Shown piece after piece: positions 8,497-16,752 of a DNA stretch of 64,000 nt. A program made the translations under genes and the position numbers. Location: NCBI GenBank assembly GCA_964468205.1, contig CAYXVG010000038.1, positions 1-64,000 of the forward strand. Direction: 5' to 3'. Positions within the stretch are counted from its first letter, which is position 1; each line of letters opens with the position of its first letter. The stretch comes from CAWELS01 sp964468205 (GTDB taxonomy: Bacteria; Acidobacteriota; Terriglobia; Bryobacterales; Bryobacteraceae). The notes beneath the pieces were generated by a model, which worked only from the letters and a program-made list of their open reading frames with translations, was not told the DNA's origin and searched no databases.

Positions 8497-10098
8497 TTAA
8501 GACGCGGGGCTGGGTTGTGGCCGCTTCTCCGTCTCGTCTTCTTTCGGCTGCGGTTTCGGCAAGGGCTTCCGGGGTAGCATCTCCGGCCGGGTTGCCGCGT
8601 GGTACACAAACGTGGCCATCACTGCCACCGATTGCATCACGTCCGCCGGGACCACATGATCATAAAGATCCGCGTTTGAGTGGTGCGTGCGTGGCGAGTA
8701 CTCGAGTGGATCCTGGATGAACTGGAAGCCAGGCAAACCCACTTCGTCGAAGGGGACATGATCAGTGCTGCCTGTATTCCGGATGGAGACGGTGGTGGCG
8801 CCGATTGAGTGGAGAGGCTTCATCCACGCTTCGAAGACCGGCGCGAGCATGTCATTGCCCTGAAGATAAATGCCGCGAATCTTCCCGCTTCCATTGTCGA
8901 AGTTGAAGTAGGCGGCAAGCTTCTCGTGATCCGGCTTCAGTTCCATCGTCTCGCGGTCACCGAAATGTTGCTTGACGTAGGCGCGCGAACCTAGCAGCCC
9001 TTGCTCCTCGCCCGCCCAAAGGCCGAGGCGCACGGTGCGGTCCATCTTCAGATCGAGCTTCTTGAGAATGCGCAGGGCCTCCATCGATATGGCGACGCCG
9101 GCGGCGTTGTCTACCGCGCCGGTACCCCCGTGCCAGGAGTCGAGATGCCCGCCGAGCATCACTACCTCGTCCGGCTTGCCGGTCCCGCGAAGTTCCGCAA
9201 TGACGTTCTGCGCGTTGAGGTCGTCCTCATGGAATTCGGTTGTCACGTTCAGCGACACCTTGACGCCGATCTTCTTGTCCAGGAGCCGGATGATGCGGTT
9301 GTAGTGTTCGGGCATGATGGCGAACATCGGCGGAGGAACGGGCAGGTCCGGCTTGTGAGAACCGCCGCGGGTGCCGGCCACCAGTCCAGCCTCCCCTTTG
9401 TAGCCAGTGCGTATCACTGCCACTGCGCCCTCATCAGCGAGGAACTTCAGGAGCTTATCGGAAAACTCCCTCCGCTTTTTCCGCTCGGCCTGCTGCCCCG
9501 AACTTTTGGGCTGTGGCTCGGGCGCGATGGTGCGCTCCTCCAGTTCGCCTTCGGTGTAGCGGCTACCAATTGGCCTGACATTCAACTCGATCTTCCGCGC
9601 CTCGTCCATGAGAACCATCTTGCCCTTCAACTTGCCCTTGAATTTCTCCAGGTCTTCCTCGGTCTTGAGAACGGCGTGGATGGCTTCGGCTGTGACCTCG
9701 CCGTTCGTGCCGGACGACCATGCCAGCGGAAAGCCGCTGAGCGGAGCGTAAGCTGGCTCGGCTAAGTGCGCTTCAAAATGAGAGAATGACCAACCCTTTC
9801 CGAACTCGAAATCTTCGGTGTGGACGCTGCTGAATCCCCACTCCTTGAGTCGCTCGATGCACCATGCGACGGCCTGTCGGTGACCGGGCGAATTCGTCAC
9901 GCGAGGACCGTTCACATCGGTGAGCTGGAAGATGTGATCCATCACCTGCGGCTCCTCGAAGGCCTCGGCCTTGATGCGGTGGATCACTTCAAGGTTCGCC
10001 CGGCCGCCCGTCCAAGCCGGATCGCTCCCGGCCGGCAAGACCACCGCAGTGAGGATAAGAAACAAAAAGCTAGGCAGGATAGTTCTGTAACTCGACAT
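8497..10098 (-). CDS. Secreted M28 family zinc peptidase
   Basis: A 533-aa exported peptidase resembling carboxypeptidase Q-type M28 enzymes. Visible zinc-site segments are GGHLDSWHGGTGAVDNAAG (His and Asp ligands), WAGEEQGLLGS (catalytic Glu and ligand) and RTHHSNADLYDHV (last His). A PA-like insert (about residues 90-260) precedes the catalytic domain. An ATG at 10155 overlaps the upstream stop as ATGA. The ATG at 10098 has GGAG upstream and yields a normal signal peptide (SYRTILPSFLFLILTAVVL), so it is preferred. The tail is Pro/Glu-rich. It is co-oriented with the M2-like gene upstream, so both may be expressed together. Confidence 0.88.
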   Translation of the reverse strand: MSSYRTILPSFLFLILTAVVLPAGSDPAWTGGRANLEVIHRIKAEAFEEPQVMDHIFQLTDVNGPRVTNSPGHRQAVAWCIERLKEWGFSSVHTEDFEFGKGWSFSHFEAHLAEPAYAPLSGFPLAWSSGTNGEVTAEAIHAVLKTEEDLEKFKGKLKGKMVLMDEARKIELNVRPIGSRYTEGELEERTIAPEPQPKSSGQQAERKKRREFSDKLLKFLADEGAVAVIRTGYKGEAGLVAGTRGGSHKPDLPVPPPMFAIMPEHYNRIIRLLDKKIGVKVSLNVTTEFHEDDLNAQNVIAELRGTGKPDEVVMLGGHLDSWHGGTGAVDNAAGVAISMEALRILKKLDLKMDRTVRLGLWAGEEQGLLGSRAYVKQHFGDRETMELKPDHEKLAAYFNFDNGSGKIRGIYLQGNDMLAPVFEAWMKPLHSIGATTVSIRNTGSTDHVPFDEVGLPGFQFIQDPLEYSPRTHHSNADLYDHVVPADVMQSVAVMATFVYHAATRPEMLPRKPLPKPQPKEDETEKRPQPSPAS

Positions 10099-10151
10099 TA
10101 GGCCTTTACTCCATAATGGCGGGGCGGCCCCCCGGTAACGCCCTTTCGCCT

Positions 10152-11924
10152 TCATTCGTCCACGCGGGATAAATACTCGTCAAGCGGCGCGAAGTAGTCA
10201 AGCAGGGCCCGCGTGCCAAGCGGCTCCCCGGTCTTCTCTTCCAGCACAACACGCCAGTCCCGGGTGGCGCCAAGCCTCTGGATCTCCATCAGCCAGGCGC
10301 CCACTTCCTGGTTACCGTAGTAGTTGCAGAAGTGCGGGTTCTCGTTCAGAATTCGCCGCGCGATGTAATCGTGCAATTGGTATTTGATCAGCATGGCGAG
10401 AACGTGGTCGTGGTAGCGCGCTGGGTTCTCGATAATCTCGTTCACCGCGCAGGCGTCACAGCCCGCGACGGTTCGATCCGCGGGAGGCGACACTCTTTGA
10501 TGCCGGCCTTTCAGCTCCCACCAGCGAGCATTGAACTGGTCCGCCGGAAGCTCCTCCTCGTAGAGATCATGCTCGAATTGCGTGACCACCCCGGCGGCCC
10601 AAACAAGCCGGACGATGCCGTTCTCGAGGGCTTCCGCCAGAAGCAGATCGCCGGCGTCGAGCGCTGTGTCCTCCGGCAGAAGACCGATCTCGCGGAGATA
10701 GGGCTCCTGGCCGGCGGCGAGACCCATTAGCCCGCCGACGGCGTTCAGGAACGCCCGGCTCATCCCTTCCCGCAACACATGCGGAATATCAGCGCTTCCC
10801 GTGGCCAGGTGGTAATGTGCCCGGCCGAGTTGTTCGTGGCTGATTTCAAACCAGCGGCGCGAGGGGACGACGTTCATCAGGGTGCGTATGTCGCGGCCGC
10901 GGTCGATGTGCCATGTCCGCGGCCGCAGTTCCTTCCGCCGCTTGGAGCCGCTGGCGGCCGGGTAAAGGTCTGACCGCTCCCAGAACTCCTCGGGCAGCGG
11001 AGTCATTCCCAGCGATGCGTGGAAGGATTCAGCCTGCCGGACCAGCCACTCCGGCGAGCGCTTCTCGAAGTGGGCGTCGAGATCCGCGGCGCGGGTAAGT
11101 CCCGTCCAGGAACGCCCGCGGGAATCGGGCAGCCAGTGCGCCGGGATTTGCTCCGGCACGTCGCGGTCGTAGCGGGATGCCAGACGCGCCGCGGCGAACT
11201 GGTGCAGCTTCCCGTAGAGCGGACCGGCGTCCCGAAGCACGGTTTCCATCAGTTCCATTAGCTCCGCAACCGTCAGACCGTAGTCGGCCACCTGCAGGTG
11301 GAAGTAAGAGGAATAGCCAAGCTCCCGCGCCAGCTCATTGCGGAGGTCCCGCACTTCGGCAAGTCCGGACTTCAACTCCTGGCCCAACGCCTTGGACGCC
11401 TCCCACACCCGCCGCCGTCCTTCCAGATTCACTGACGTCCGAAGAGTGGACTCGATATCGGCGGGCGCCAATGGAATCAGGCACTCTCCGCCGCGCCTCG
11501 CGGCGCAATATTCGAAGCTTTCGAGTTTCCGCTCGAGCTCGGCCTCGGTGGCAATGCGGCGGCTCACCTTTTCGGGCAGAGTGCCGGGCGATTCGGCAGC
11601 CAGCAGCAGGATCTTGTCGAGTTGCCGGAACTCCAGGTCGGTCAAATCCTCTCGCGAGTCCAACAGCAGCCGGGCGTTCTGGATCACCTGCGGGCTGCCG
11701 CGAAACGCGGCCAGCGCGGACTCGGCGCCGATGCGCTTGCCGGTGGCCTCCGGCGACATATTCGTCGCGGCCTCCCAGTTCGCCTCATGGGCCACCGCGT
11801 AGAGCCCCTGGTCCACGGCGTTATACATCTCGAGAAAGTCCTCCGCCCGGGAATAGTCCGGTGGGCTATCGAGGGTGCAAGCGGACAAAAGGACGGCCGC
11901 GGCAACGGCCAGACAGAACTTCAC
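10152..11924 (-). CDS. M2 (ACE) family lipoprotein lacking the HExxH zinc site, probable pseudo-enzyme
   Basis: A 590-aa protein aligning by eye along its length with angiotensin-converting-enzyme-type M2 peptidases: the LRREGM/IGLL region, then LIKYQLHDYIARRI, EVGAWLMEIQRLG and ALLDYFAPLDEYL near the end. The zinc motif is altered. Where the family has HEMGH, this protein has HEQLGRAHY, so the second His of HExxH is not in place. Where the family has the third ligand in HEAIGD, it has LNAVGG. It is probably not a working M2 peptidase. The N-terminus is a lipoprotein signal (lipobox LSAC). GTG at 11924 is preferred, with TACAAT 9 bases upstream; a TTG at 11957 is possible. Confidence 0.82.
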   Translation of the reverse strand: MKFCLAVAAAVLLSACTLDSPPDYSRAEDFLEMYNAVDQGLYAVAHEANWEAATNMSPEATGKRIGAESALAAFRGSPQVIQNARLLLDSREDLTDLEFRQLDKILLLAAESPGTLPEKVSRRIATEAELERKLESFEYCAARRGGECLIPLAPADIESTLRTSVNLEGRRRVWEASKALGQELKSGLAEVRDLRNELARELGYSSYFHLQVADYGLTVAELMELMETVLRDAGPLYGKLHQFAAARLASRYDRDVPEQIPAHWLPDSRGRSWTGLTRAADLDAHFEKRSPEWLVRQAESFHASLGMTPLPEEFWERSDLYPAASGSKRRKELRPRTWHIDRGRDIRTLMNVVPSRRWFEISHEQLGRAHYHLATGSADIPHVLREGMSRAFLNAVGGLMGLAAGQEPYLREIGLLPEDTALDAGDLLLAEALENGIVRLVWAAGVVTQFEHDLYEEELPADQFNARWWELKGRHQRVSPPADRTVAGCDACAVNEIIENPARYHDHVLAMLIKYQLHDYIARRILNENPHFCNYYGNQEVGAWLMEIQRLGATRDWRVVLEEKTGEPLGTRALLDYFAPLDEYLSRVDE

Positions 11925-11933
11925 AACGGTTTG

Positions 11934-11939
11934 ATTGTA
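11934..11939 (-). promoter_or_regulatory. Putative -10 box of the M2-like gene
   Basis: TACAAT on the minus strand, 9 bases before the GTG at 11924 and with no Shine-Dalgarno between. The same box and spacing occur before purS and the STAS gene. Confidence 0.4.
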
Positions 11940-11965
11940 CGTGAAACCGCGAGCCAACGGGTGAG

Positions 11966-11999
11966 CCCGTGCTGCAGCGTCACCCGTGCTGCAGCGTCA
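11966..11999. repeat. Two perfect tandem copies of a 17-bp unit
   Basis: CCCGTGCTGCAGCGTCA occurs at 11966-11982 and again at 11983-11999, just upstream of the M2-like gene and next to the end of the truncated peroxidase. Confidence 0.8.
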
Positions 12000-12010
12000 A
12001 AGCCGAAGCG

Positions 12011-12520
12011 CTATATCTCCCCCGGCGGCACGTCGCTGGGCTGATCCTTCTTACCCCTGGCCGCTTCGGTGTCGCGGGTGGGCCGGTTGGTGGCGGCGAT
12101 CTTTCGCTGCCGATCGAGTTCCACCTTCGCGTCCTCCATGCGCTCCTCGAGCGTGGCCGCGCGTCCGTCGAGGAACCGGGAATCGAGAAACATCGCGTTG
12201 AGCACTGTCGGCGCGTTTCGTTTCCCGAACTGCTCGCGGATGCCTTGCGAAGTGGGAAGACGGCCGGTGAACCCCTTCGCCGCGTCGTTGCACGTCACGC
12301 AGGAAACCTTGCTATCAGCCGAAAGACGGGGGTCGTGGAAGAGCATCTCGCCCAACGCGATCTTCTCCGGTGTCATCGGGTTGTCCTTCGGGATCATGAA
12401 CTTGTGAAGATCCGCTGGGATCCCGAAGGGCAGATCCACTGCGGCATCGGCGGTATTCAGTGAATCCGCTGTAGCCAGGAGGATTACGAGGCGCGCTGCT
12501 TTCCAAGGCACTCGGACCAC
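12011..12520 (-). pseudogene. Truncated cytochrome c peroxidase/MauG-like protein with a broken heme motif
   Basis: Residues 25-125 of this 169-aa frame match the first heme domain of di-heme cytochrome c peroxidases: FGIPADLHKF, MTPEKIALGEMLFHDPRLS, CVTCNDAAKGFTG, RNAPTVLNAMF, DGRAATLEE. The heme motif reads CVTCN instead of CxxCH; the Asn codon AAC at 12287-12289 is one base from His CAC. After DGRAATLEE the family similarity stops, a hydrophilic tail of about 45 residues follows, and the whole second heme domain is missing. It keeps a signal-like N-terminus from a GTG at 12520. It is probably a decaying gene, though a repurposed short protein cannot be excluded. Confidence 0.72.
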
Positions 12521-12720
12521 ATAACTTCATGTTGTGGTCGACGCCTCGGCGCCGCTACCGCAACGCTCCGAACACTAATCCGCGGACCGGCCACAGGCCG
12601 TAGGGTGGGCCACGAGGCCTGCAACGACGCCAGGCCGCGGCAGCGCCAGGCCACGCCGCCACGACTGCCGCTGCAGCGCCAAGTGAGCCACCGTCATATC
12701 CTGGGATAGGTCCAAACAAG

Positions 12721-12737
12721 CGGATACCCCGTATCCG
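12721..12737. promoter_or_regulatory. Perfect inverted repeat upstream of the ECF sigma gene
   Basis: CGGATAC (12721-12727) and GTATCCG (12731-12737) flank a CCC centre, about 50 bases upstream of the likely sigma start. A smaller one, TATCC-TG-GGATA, lies about 30 bases further upstream. They look like an operator, but no binding protein can be named. The rest of 12521-12784 holds GC-rich imperfect repeats of gccaggcc-like strings and no gene. Confidence 0.45.
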
Positions 12738-12784
12738 GGAATATTCTTGCTACCCTAGCTGTTGTCATAGCAGGAGGCTTTGGG

Positions 12785-13309
12785 CTGTCGGATTTCGGGC
12801 AATCGCTATTGGCGTGTCATGCGTCGTTGTACCGGTACGCCAGATCGCTTTGTCATGAACCGGCCCGGGCCGACGACCTGGTCCAAGAAACCTACAAGCG
12901 AGCCCTCGACGCCAAGCGGCGGCCCGAACCGGCGACGGTTGCCAAGGTACGGCCATGGGCGTTTACGATCATGCGCCATATCTGGCAGAACGAATTGAGG
13001 CACGCCAAGCATGAAGTTCCAAATGACTCCGACGCTGTCGAGCTCGCGGATGCCGGCGACCCATCGCCCGAATCCATCCTCTGGCAGAAGTTGTTGCGCT
13101 CGGAGATCGTGCACGCGATTGATTCGCTGCCGGCCACGTTTCGAGAGGCGATCATCCTCAGAGAAATCGAAGGCCTGACGTATGACGAGATGAGCCGGCT
13201 ACTCGATTGTCCGCGAGGCACGGTCATGAGCCGGCTTTCCCGGGCGAGGCATCAGCTTCGCCGTGTGCTGGCCGGGTTTTCCCCGTCTTCACCGGAGGTG
13301 GAACGGTGA
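12785..13309 (+). CDS. ECF-type RNA polymerase sigma factor
   Basis: A sigma-70 family factor of about 174 aa with only regions 2 and 4. Region 2 (SLYRYARSLCHEPARADDLV, then QETYKRAL) binds the core enzyme and the -10 element. Region 4 (LREIEGLTYDEMSRLLDCPR with a following GTVMSRLSRARHQLRR helix-turn-helix) reads the -35. A TTG at 12809 would cut into region 2. CTG at 12785 sits 7 bases after AGGAGG (12772-12777) and restores a normal N-terminus, so it is proposed, though CTG starts are rare. The stop overlaps the anti-sigma ATG as TGATG. Confidence 0.88.
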   Translation: MSDFGQSLLACHASLYRYARSLCHEPARADDLVQETYKRALDAKRRPEPATVAKVRPWAFTIMRHIWQNELRHAKHEVPNDSDAVELADAGDPSPESILWQKLLRSEIVHAIDSLPATFREAIILREIEGLTYDEMSRLLDCPRGTVMSRLSRARHQLRRVLAGFSPSSPEVER

Positions 13310-14139
13310 TGCGGTGCGAAGATCTGCGGCGCAAGATCGACCTGTACCTCGATGGCGAACTGCCTCCCGTTGAAGTACTGGAATTCGAGAGGCACCTTGT
13401 CGAGTGCCAGGAGTGTCACGCCGCCTATGGCCGCGCCCGCACGGTGGTGGACACCGTCCGGGGTGCGAGGCCGCTGTATGAGATCCCAGAGGGATCGTTC
13501 GATAAGGCCCGCCGCCTCGTGGAGACCTACCGGTCACGGCGCCGCGCCCGCCGGTGGGCCACCGCCGCCGCGGCTGCCATTGTTGTTCTCAGCCTCGGCG
13601 CCGTCTCCGTCCTTCGCCTTCTCTCGGAATCGTCCCAGCAATTCTCCTCCTTCGCCGCCGAGACGCATCTTCGCTACGCCCGGCAAGCGATGCCTCTGGA
13701 TATTGTCTCCTCCGAACCGGGCGTCGTCTCAAACTGGCTCGGCGCCCGCATGCCATTCCATCTCCAGTTGCCAGACTATCCAACCGGTCCGGGTGAACAG
13801 AAGCGCTACACGCTGGAGGGCGCCCGGTTACTGCAGTTCGGGAACGAGGACATCGGTTATCTCGCCTACGAAATGGACGGCCGGCCAATCTCCCTGTTGA
13901 TGGCTTCGTCTCCCGGAACGGCGCCTCGGAATGGAGAGGTGTATCGATCCGGAGACCTTGCGTTTCATTTCCAGTATGAAAAGGGATTGCGCCTGATATC
14001 CTGGGCCGACGCCGGCGTGAATTACTGCCTGGTCTCGGAGCTGGATGCCCATGGGGCCGAGTCTTGTGTCATCTGTCACGGCAGCCGCGAGGAACTGCGG
14101 AAGGTCGAGGATCTGGCTCCGGAAAAGGGCAGAAGATAG
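13309..14139 (+). CDS. Anti-sigma factor: zinc finger, membrane helix, periplasmic domain ending in CxxCH
   Basis: A 276-aa membrane protein translationally coupled to the sigma gene by a one-base overlap, with GGAGG ahead of its ATG. The cytoplasmic N-terminus has the zf-HC2 (ZAS) motif ERHLVECQEC (His-x3-Cys-x2-Cys) that clamps ECF sigma factors. One membrane helix follows at about residues 84-103. The periplasmic part of about 170 residues has no fold I recognise and ends with CVICHG at residues 253-258 (DNA 14065-14079), a CxxCH pattern that on the periplasmic side could carry a covalent c-type heme. Signal-controlled release of the sigma factor is inferred, and redox or heme sensing is a hypothesis. 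Confidence 0.85.
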   Translation: MRCEDLRRKIDLYLDGELPPVEVLEFERHLVECQECHAAYGRARTVVDTVRGARPLYEIPEGSFDKARRLVETYRSRRRARRWATAAAAAIVVLSLGAVSVLRLLSESSQQFSSFAAETHLRYARQAMPLDIVSSEPGVVSNWLGARMPFHLQLPDYPTGPGEQKRYTLEGARLLQFGNEDIGYLAYEMDGRPISLLMASSPGTAPRNGEVYRSGDLAFHFQYEKGLRLISWADAGVNYCLVSELDAHGAESCVICHGSREELRKVEDLAPEKGRR

Positions 14140-14160
14140 AATCGGACGAGGTCTACCGCA

Positions 14161-15468
14161 TCACTCGCAGCCCATCAGCTTCTGGAGTTTGGAACCTTTT
14201 ATCAGCACCGTCTGGTTCCGCTCCGGACCAACGCTAACCGAGCCCACCTCGACCCCGGTTCGTTCCTCCAGGAAATCCAGATAGGTCCGTGCGTTTGCGG
14301 GGAGATCCGATAACTGGCGGGCGCCGGTGGTGGAGACCTTCCAGCCGGGCAATGTCTCGTACACAGCTTCGATGCCGCTCATGCCGTCTCGTGTTGCCGG
14401 CATTTCCGAGATGATTTCGCCACCGGCCTTGTAGCTCGTGCAAACCTTGATCTCGTCGAGATCGTCCAGCACGTCGAGTTTGGTGATCGCGAGACTATCG
14501 AACCCGTTGATGGCGGCGGTATAGGAGAGCAGCGGGACATCAAACCATCCGCAGCGGCGCGGCCGGCCCGTCACGGTGCCGAACTCTCCGCCGGCGTTGC
14601 GGATGCGGTCGCCGTACTCGTCAAGCGCTTCGGAGGGAAACGGCCCCGCGCCAACCCGTGTGATGTAAGCCTTCGACACTCCGATGACGCCATCAACGCC
14701 GGTGGGCGGGAAGCCCGCTCCGGTGCAGACGCCGCCGGCCGTGGCATTTGAGGATGTGACAAAGGGGTAGGTGCCGTGATCGATGTCGAGCATTGTTCCC
14801 TGCGCGCCTTCAAACAGGATGCTCGCGCCCTCGCGGCGGGCTTTGGCCAACAGGTGGCCGGTGTCGCAGACCATCGGCTTCAGCCGCCGGCCGTAGGCGG
14901 CATACTCATCGAGCATGCCCGCGAAGTCGAGTTGGTCATCGATGCCAAAGGCCTTGGCCAGGGTAGCCTTGTCCTCGGCTGCCTCCGCAAACAGCGCAGG
15001 GAGATTCTCTTCGTCCACTAAGTCTGCCATGCGGATGCCGCGCCGGGCTATTTTGTCCTCATAGCAGGGGCCGATGCCGCGCGAGGTGGTGCCGATCGCG
15101 GTGCGTCCTTCCCGCGCTTCCGACATCTTCTCGACCATCTGGTGATACGGGAAGATCACGTGCGCGCGGTTGCTGATGCAGAGGTGGCTGGCGACGTCCA
15201 CCCCGAGCGCCTCGAGCGTTTCGATCTGGCTGATGAGCTCTTTCGGATTGATCACCAGACCGTTGCCGATCACCGCCCTCTTGCCGCGGAGAATGCCGCT
15301 CGGCACCAGGGTGAGAATGTACTTCTGCTGGCCAATGTAGACAGTGTGACCCGCGTTGTGCCCTCCCTGGTATCGCACTACGATGTCGAACCGTTCCGAG
15401 AACAGATCGACCATCTTCCCTTTGCCTTCATCGCCCCACTGGGCGCCCAAAATCACTACGTTACTCAT
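14161..15468 (-). CDS. purA: Adenylosuccinate synthase
   Basis: This enzyme ligates IMP and aspartate with GTP to form adenylosuccinate, the first committed step to AMP. At 435 aa it is normal length. The GTP-binding start VVILGAQWGDEGKGK (about residues 4-18) holds the catalytic Asp and the P-loop. It is followed by YQGGHNAGHTV (catalytic His), GTTSRGIGPCYEDK, LFEGAQGTMLDIDHGTYPFV and GRPRRCGWFD. The ATG at 15468 directly precedes the conserved start, so longer frames are rejected. The unit is single-gene and divergent from the glycosidase-like gene. A TACAAT on the minus strand (15489-15494) may be its -10. Confidence 0.97.
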   Translation of the reverse strand: MSNVVILGAQWGDEGKGKMVDLFSERFDIVVRYQGGHNAGHTVYIGQQKYILTLVPSGILRGKRAVIGNGLVINPKELISQIETLEALGVDVASHLCISNRAHVIFPYHQMVEKMSEAREGRTAIGTTSRGIGPCYEDKIARRGIRMADLVDEENLPALFAEAAEDKATLAKAFGIDDQLDFAGMLDEYAAYGRRLKPMVCDTGHLLAKARREGASILFEGAQGTMLDIDHGTYPFVTSSNATAGGVCTGAGFPPTGVDGVIGVSKAYITRVGAGPFPSEALDEYGDRIRNAGGEFGTVTGRPRRCGWFDVPLLSYTAAINGFDSLAITKLDVLDDLDEIKVCTSYKAGGEIISEMPATRDGMSGIEAVYETLPGWKVSTTGARQLSDLPANARTYLDFLEERTGVEVGSVSVGPERNQTVLIKGSKLQKLMGCE

Positions 15469-15590
15469 GGACTTAGACCAAACGTGTAATTGTAACGCGA
15501 ATTGCATGGGACGATCGCGAGTTCCGGCGACTCAACCGTGTTGGAAGATCATTCCAGGTCGATCAAACACCGGGCCGCTCCGCCTGCGGG

Positions 15591-15596
15591 TAGAGT
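15591..15596 (+). promoter_or_regulatory. Putative -10 box of the glycosidase-like gene
   Basis: TAGAGT lies 6 bases before the ATG at 15603 with no Shine-Dalgarno. It is weak on its own and is listed because it fits the pattern at other unit heads. Confidence 0.22.
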
Positions 15597-15602
15597 GAAA
15601 TC

Positions 15603-16673
15603 ATGCGTCTTTTTCTGGGGCTACTACTCATCGGCGTTTGCATGCTTCGGAGCCAGCCGCCGCAGGCGGCAAACCGCGTTACCGGTCTCTATCCGACCTA
15701 CCCGCCCGCCGGCCCGCTGGAGGGACTGACACCCGCGGAACAGGCTTCCTACCTCAATTCAATTGGCGTCACCCTCGCCGGCGGCCGGTTTCAGGACCAG
15801 GCGGTCCCCGACGCTCTCCGCGCCGCGGGCATTCGCACCGCCGGCCTCGTCGTGCTATTCCAAGGCGAGGCGCACTGGAAGTCACACCCGGAATCGAGGC
15901 CCGTCATGGCCAACGGCGAGCCGCTCTTCAAAGACCGCTGGTACGCGGGCGTGTGTCCCAATCAGCCCTGGCTGCGCCGCGAGAAGCTCGCCGAAATCGA
16001 AAGCATGCTGCGGAGTGGCTGGTACGACTACATCAACCTGGACTTCATCCGCTACCCGGTTCACTGGGAAAAGCCGGAGCCAAGGATTCCCGATACCTGC
16101 TATTGCCCCGCCTGTCTGACCGGCTTCGAGCGCGACACGGGCATTGCGATTCCGGCTGATTCGGACTCCGCCGTGGCGAAGGCCCGGTGGATCAAGCAGC
16201 GCCACGCCGCCTCGTGGTACCGCTGGCGCGCCGGCCGGATCACCGCGTTCTGCGCCGAGGTGAAGGCGCTTCGAGACCGGGTCGCGCCGGGAACGCTAAT
16301 CGGCATTGCCGCCGTCCCCTGGCAGCCCGAAGACTACGGAAACGCCATCTACAGAGTCGTGGGGCAAGATTTCGAGGCGCTCGCCGAAGTCGCCGACGTG
16401 TTCAACCCGATGTCGTACCACGTGCTGAACGGGCGCCCCGTGAGCTGGATCGGCGAGGTGAACGGGTATTTCGCGCGGACCACCGGCCGGCCGGTCTGGC
16501 CCTTCGTGATCTACTCCGAAGACCACCTGCTCAGCGAAAGCGAATGGCGGGAAATCTACCGGCAGGCGCTCTCCGGCGGAGCGGGTGGCCTGATCGCTTT
16601 CCCCTTCGCGAAGGCTCACGGCACTGAGGGTTTTCGCGTCTTCGTCGAGCGGTTCGGCGGCGGCTCCCGCTGA
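15603..16673 (+). CDS. Secreted TIM-barrel protein, glycoside-hydrolase-like
   Basis: A 356-aa exported protein with a short signal peptide (about residues 1-20). The body looks like the putative family 10-like glycosyl hydrolases of the GHL group: strand and loop YDYINLDFIRYPV with an acidic residue at a barrel end, a Cys-rich segment DTCYCPACLTGFERDTGI, the motif VFNPMSYHVLNG, and a late GAGGLIAFPFAKAHG strand. The Asp in NLDFIRYP is the best candidate catalytic acid. The substrate is unknown, and the family has few tested members. It is convergent with sulfatase 1. Confidence 0.7.
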   Translation: MRLFLGLLLIGVCMLRSQPPQAANRVTGLYPTYPPAGPLEGLTPAEQASYLNSIGVTLAGGRFQDQAVPDALRAAGIRTAGLVVLFQGEAHWKSHPESRPVMANGEPLFKDRWYAGVCPNQPWLRREKLAEIESMLRSGWYDYINLDFIRYPVHWEKPEPRIPDTCYCPACLTGFERDTGIAIPADSDSAVAKARWIKQRHAASWYRWRAGRITAFCAEVKALRDRVAPGTLIGIAAVPWQPEDYGNAIYRVVGQDFEALAEVADVFNPMSYHVLNGRPVSWIGEVNGYFARTTGRPVWPFVIYSEDHLLSESEWREIYRQALSGGAGGLIAFPFAKAHGTEGFRVFVERFGGGSR

Positions 16674-16752
16674 ATCGAAGGGCAGACTGTCTCCCGCTGG
16701 CTCCGGTTTTGCTTCCGCCAAACAGAATTCATTTTCTACCTCCTCGCATCGA

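Noticed and set aside
13426..13440. CQECH within the anti-sigma zinc finger as a second heme site
   Set aside because: Its Cys residues belong to the His-x3-Cys-x2-Cys zinc motif on the cytoplasmic side, where c-type heme is not attached.
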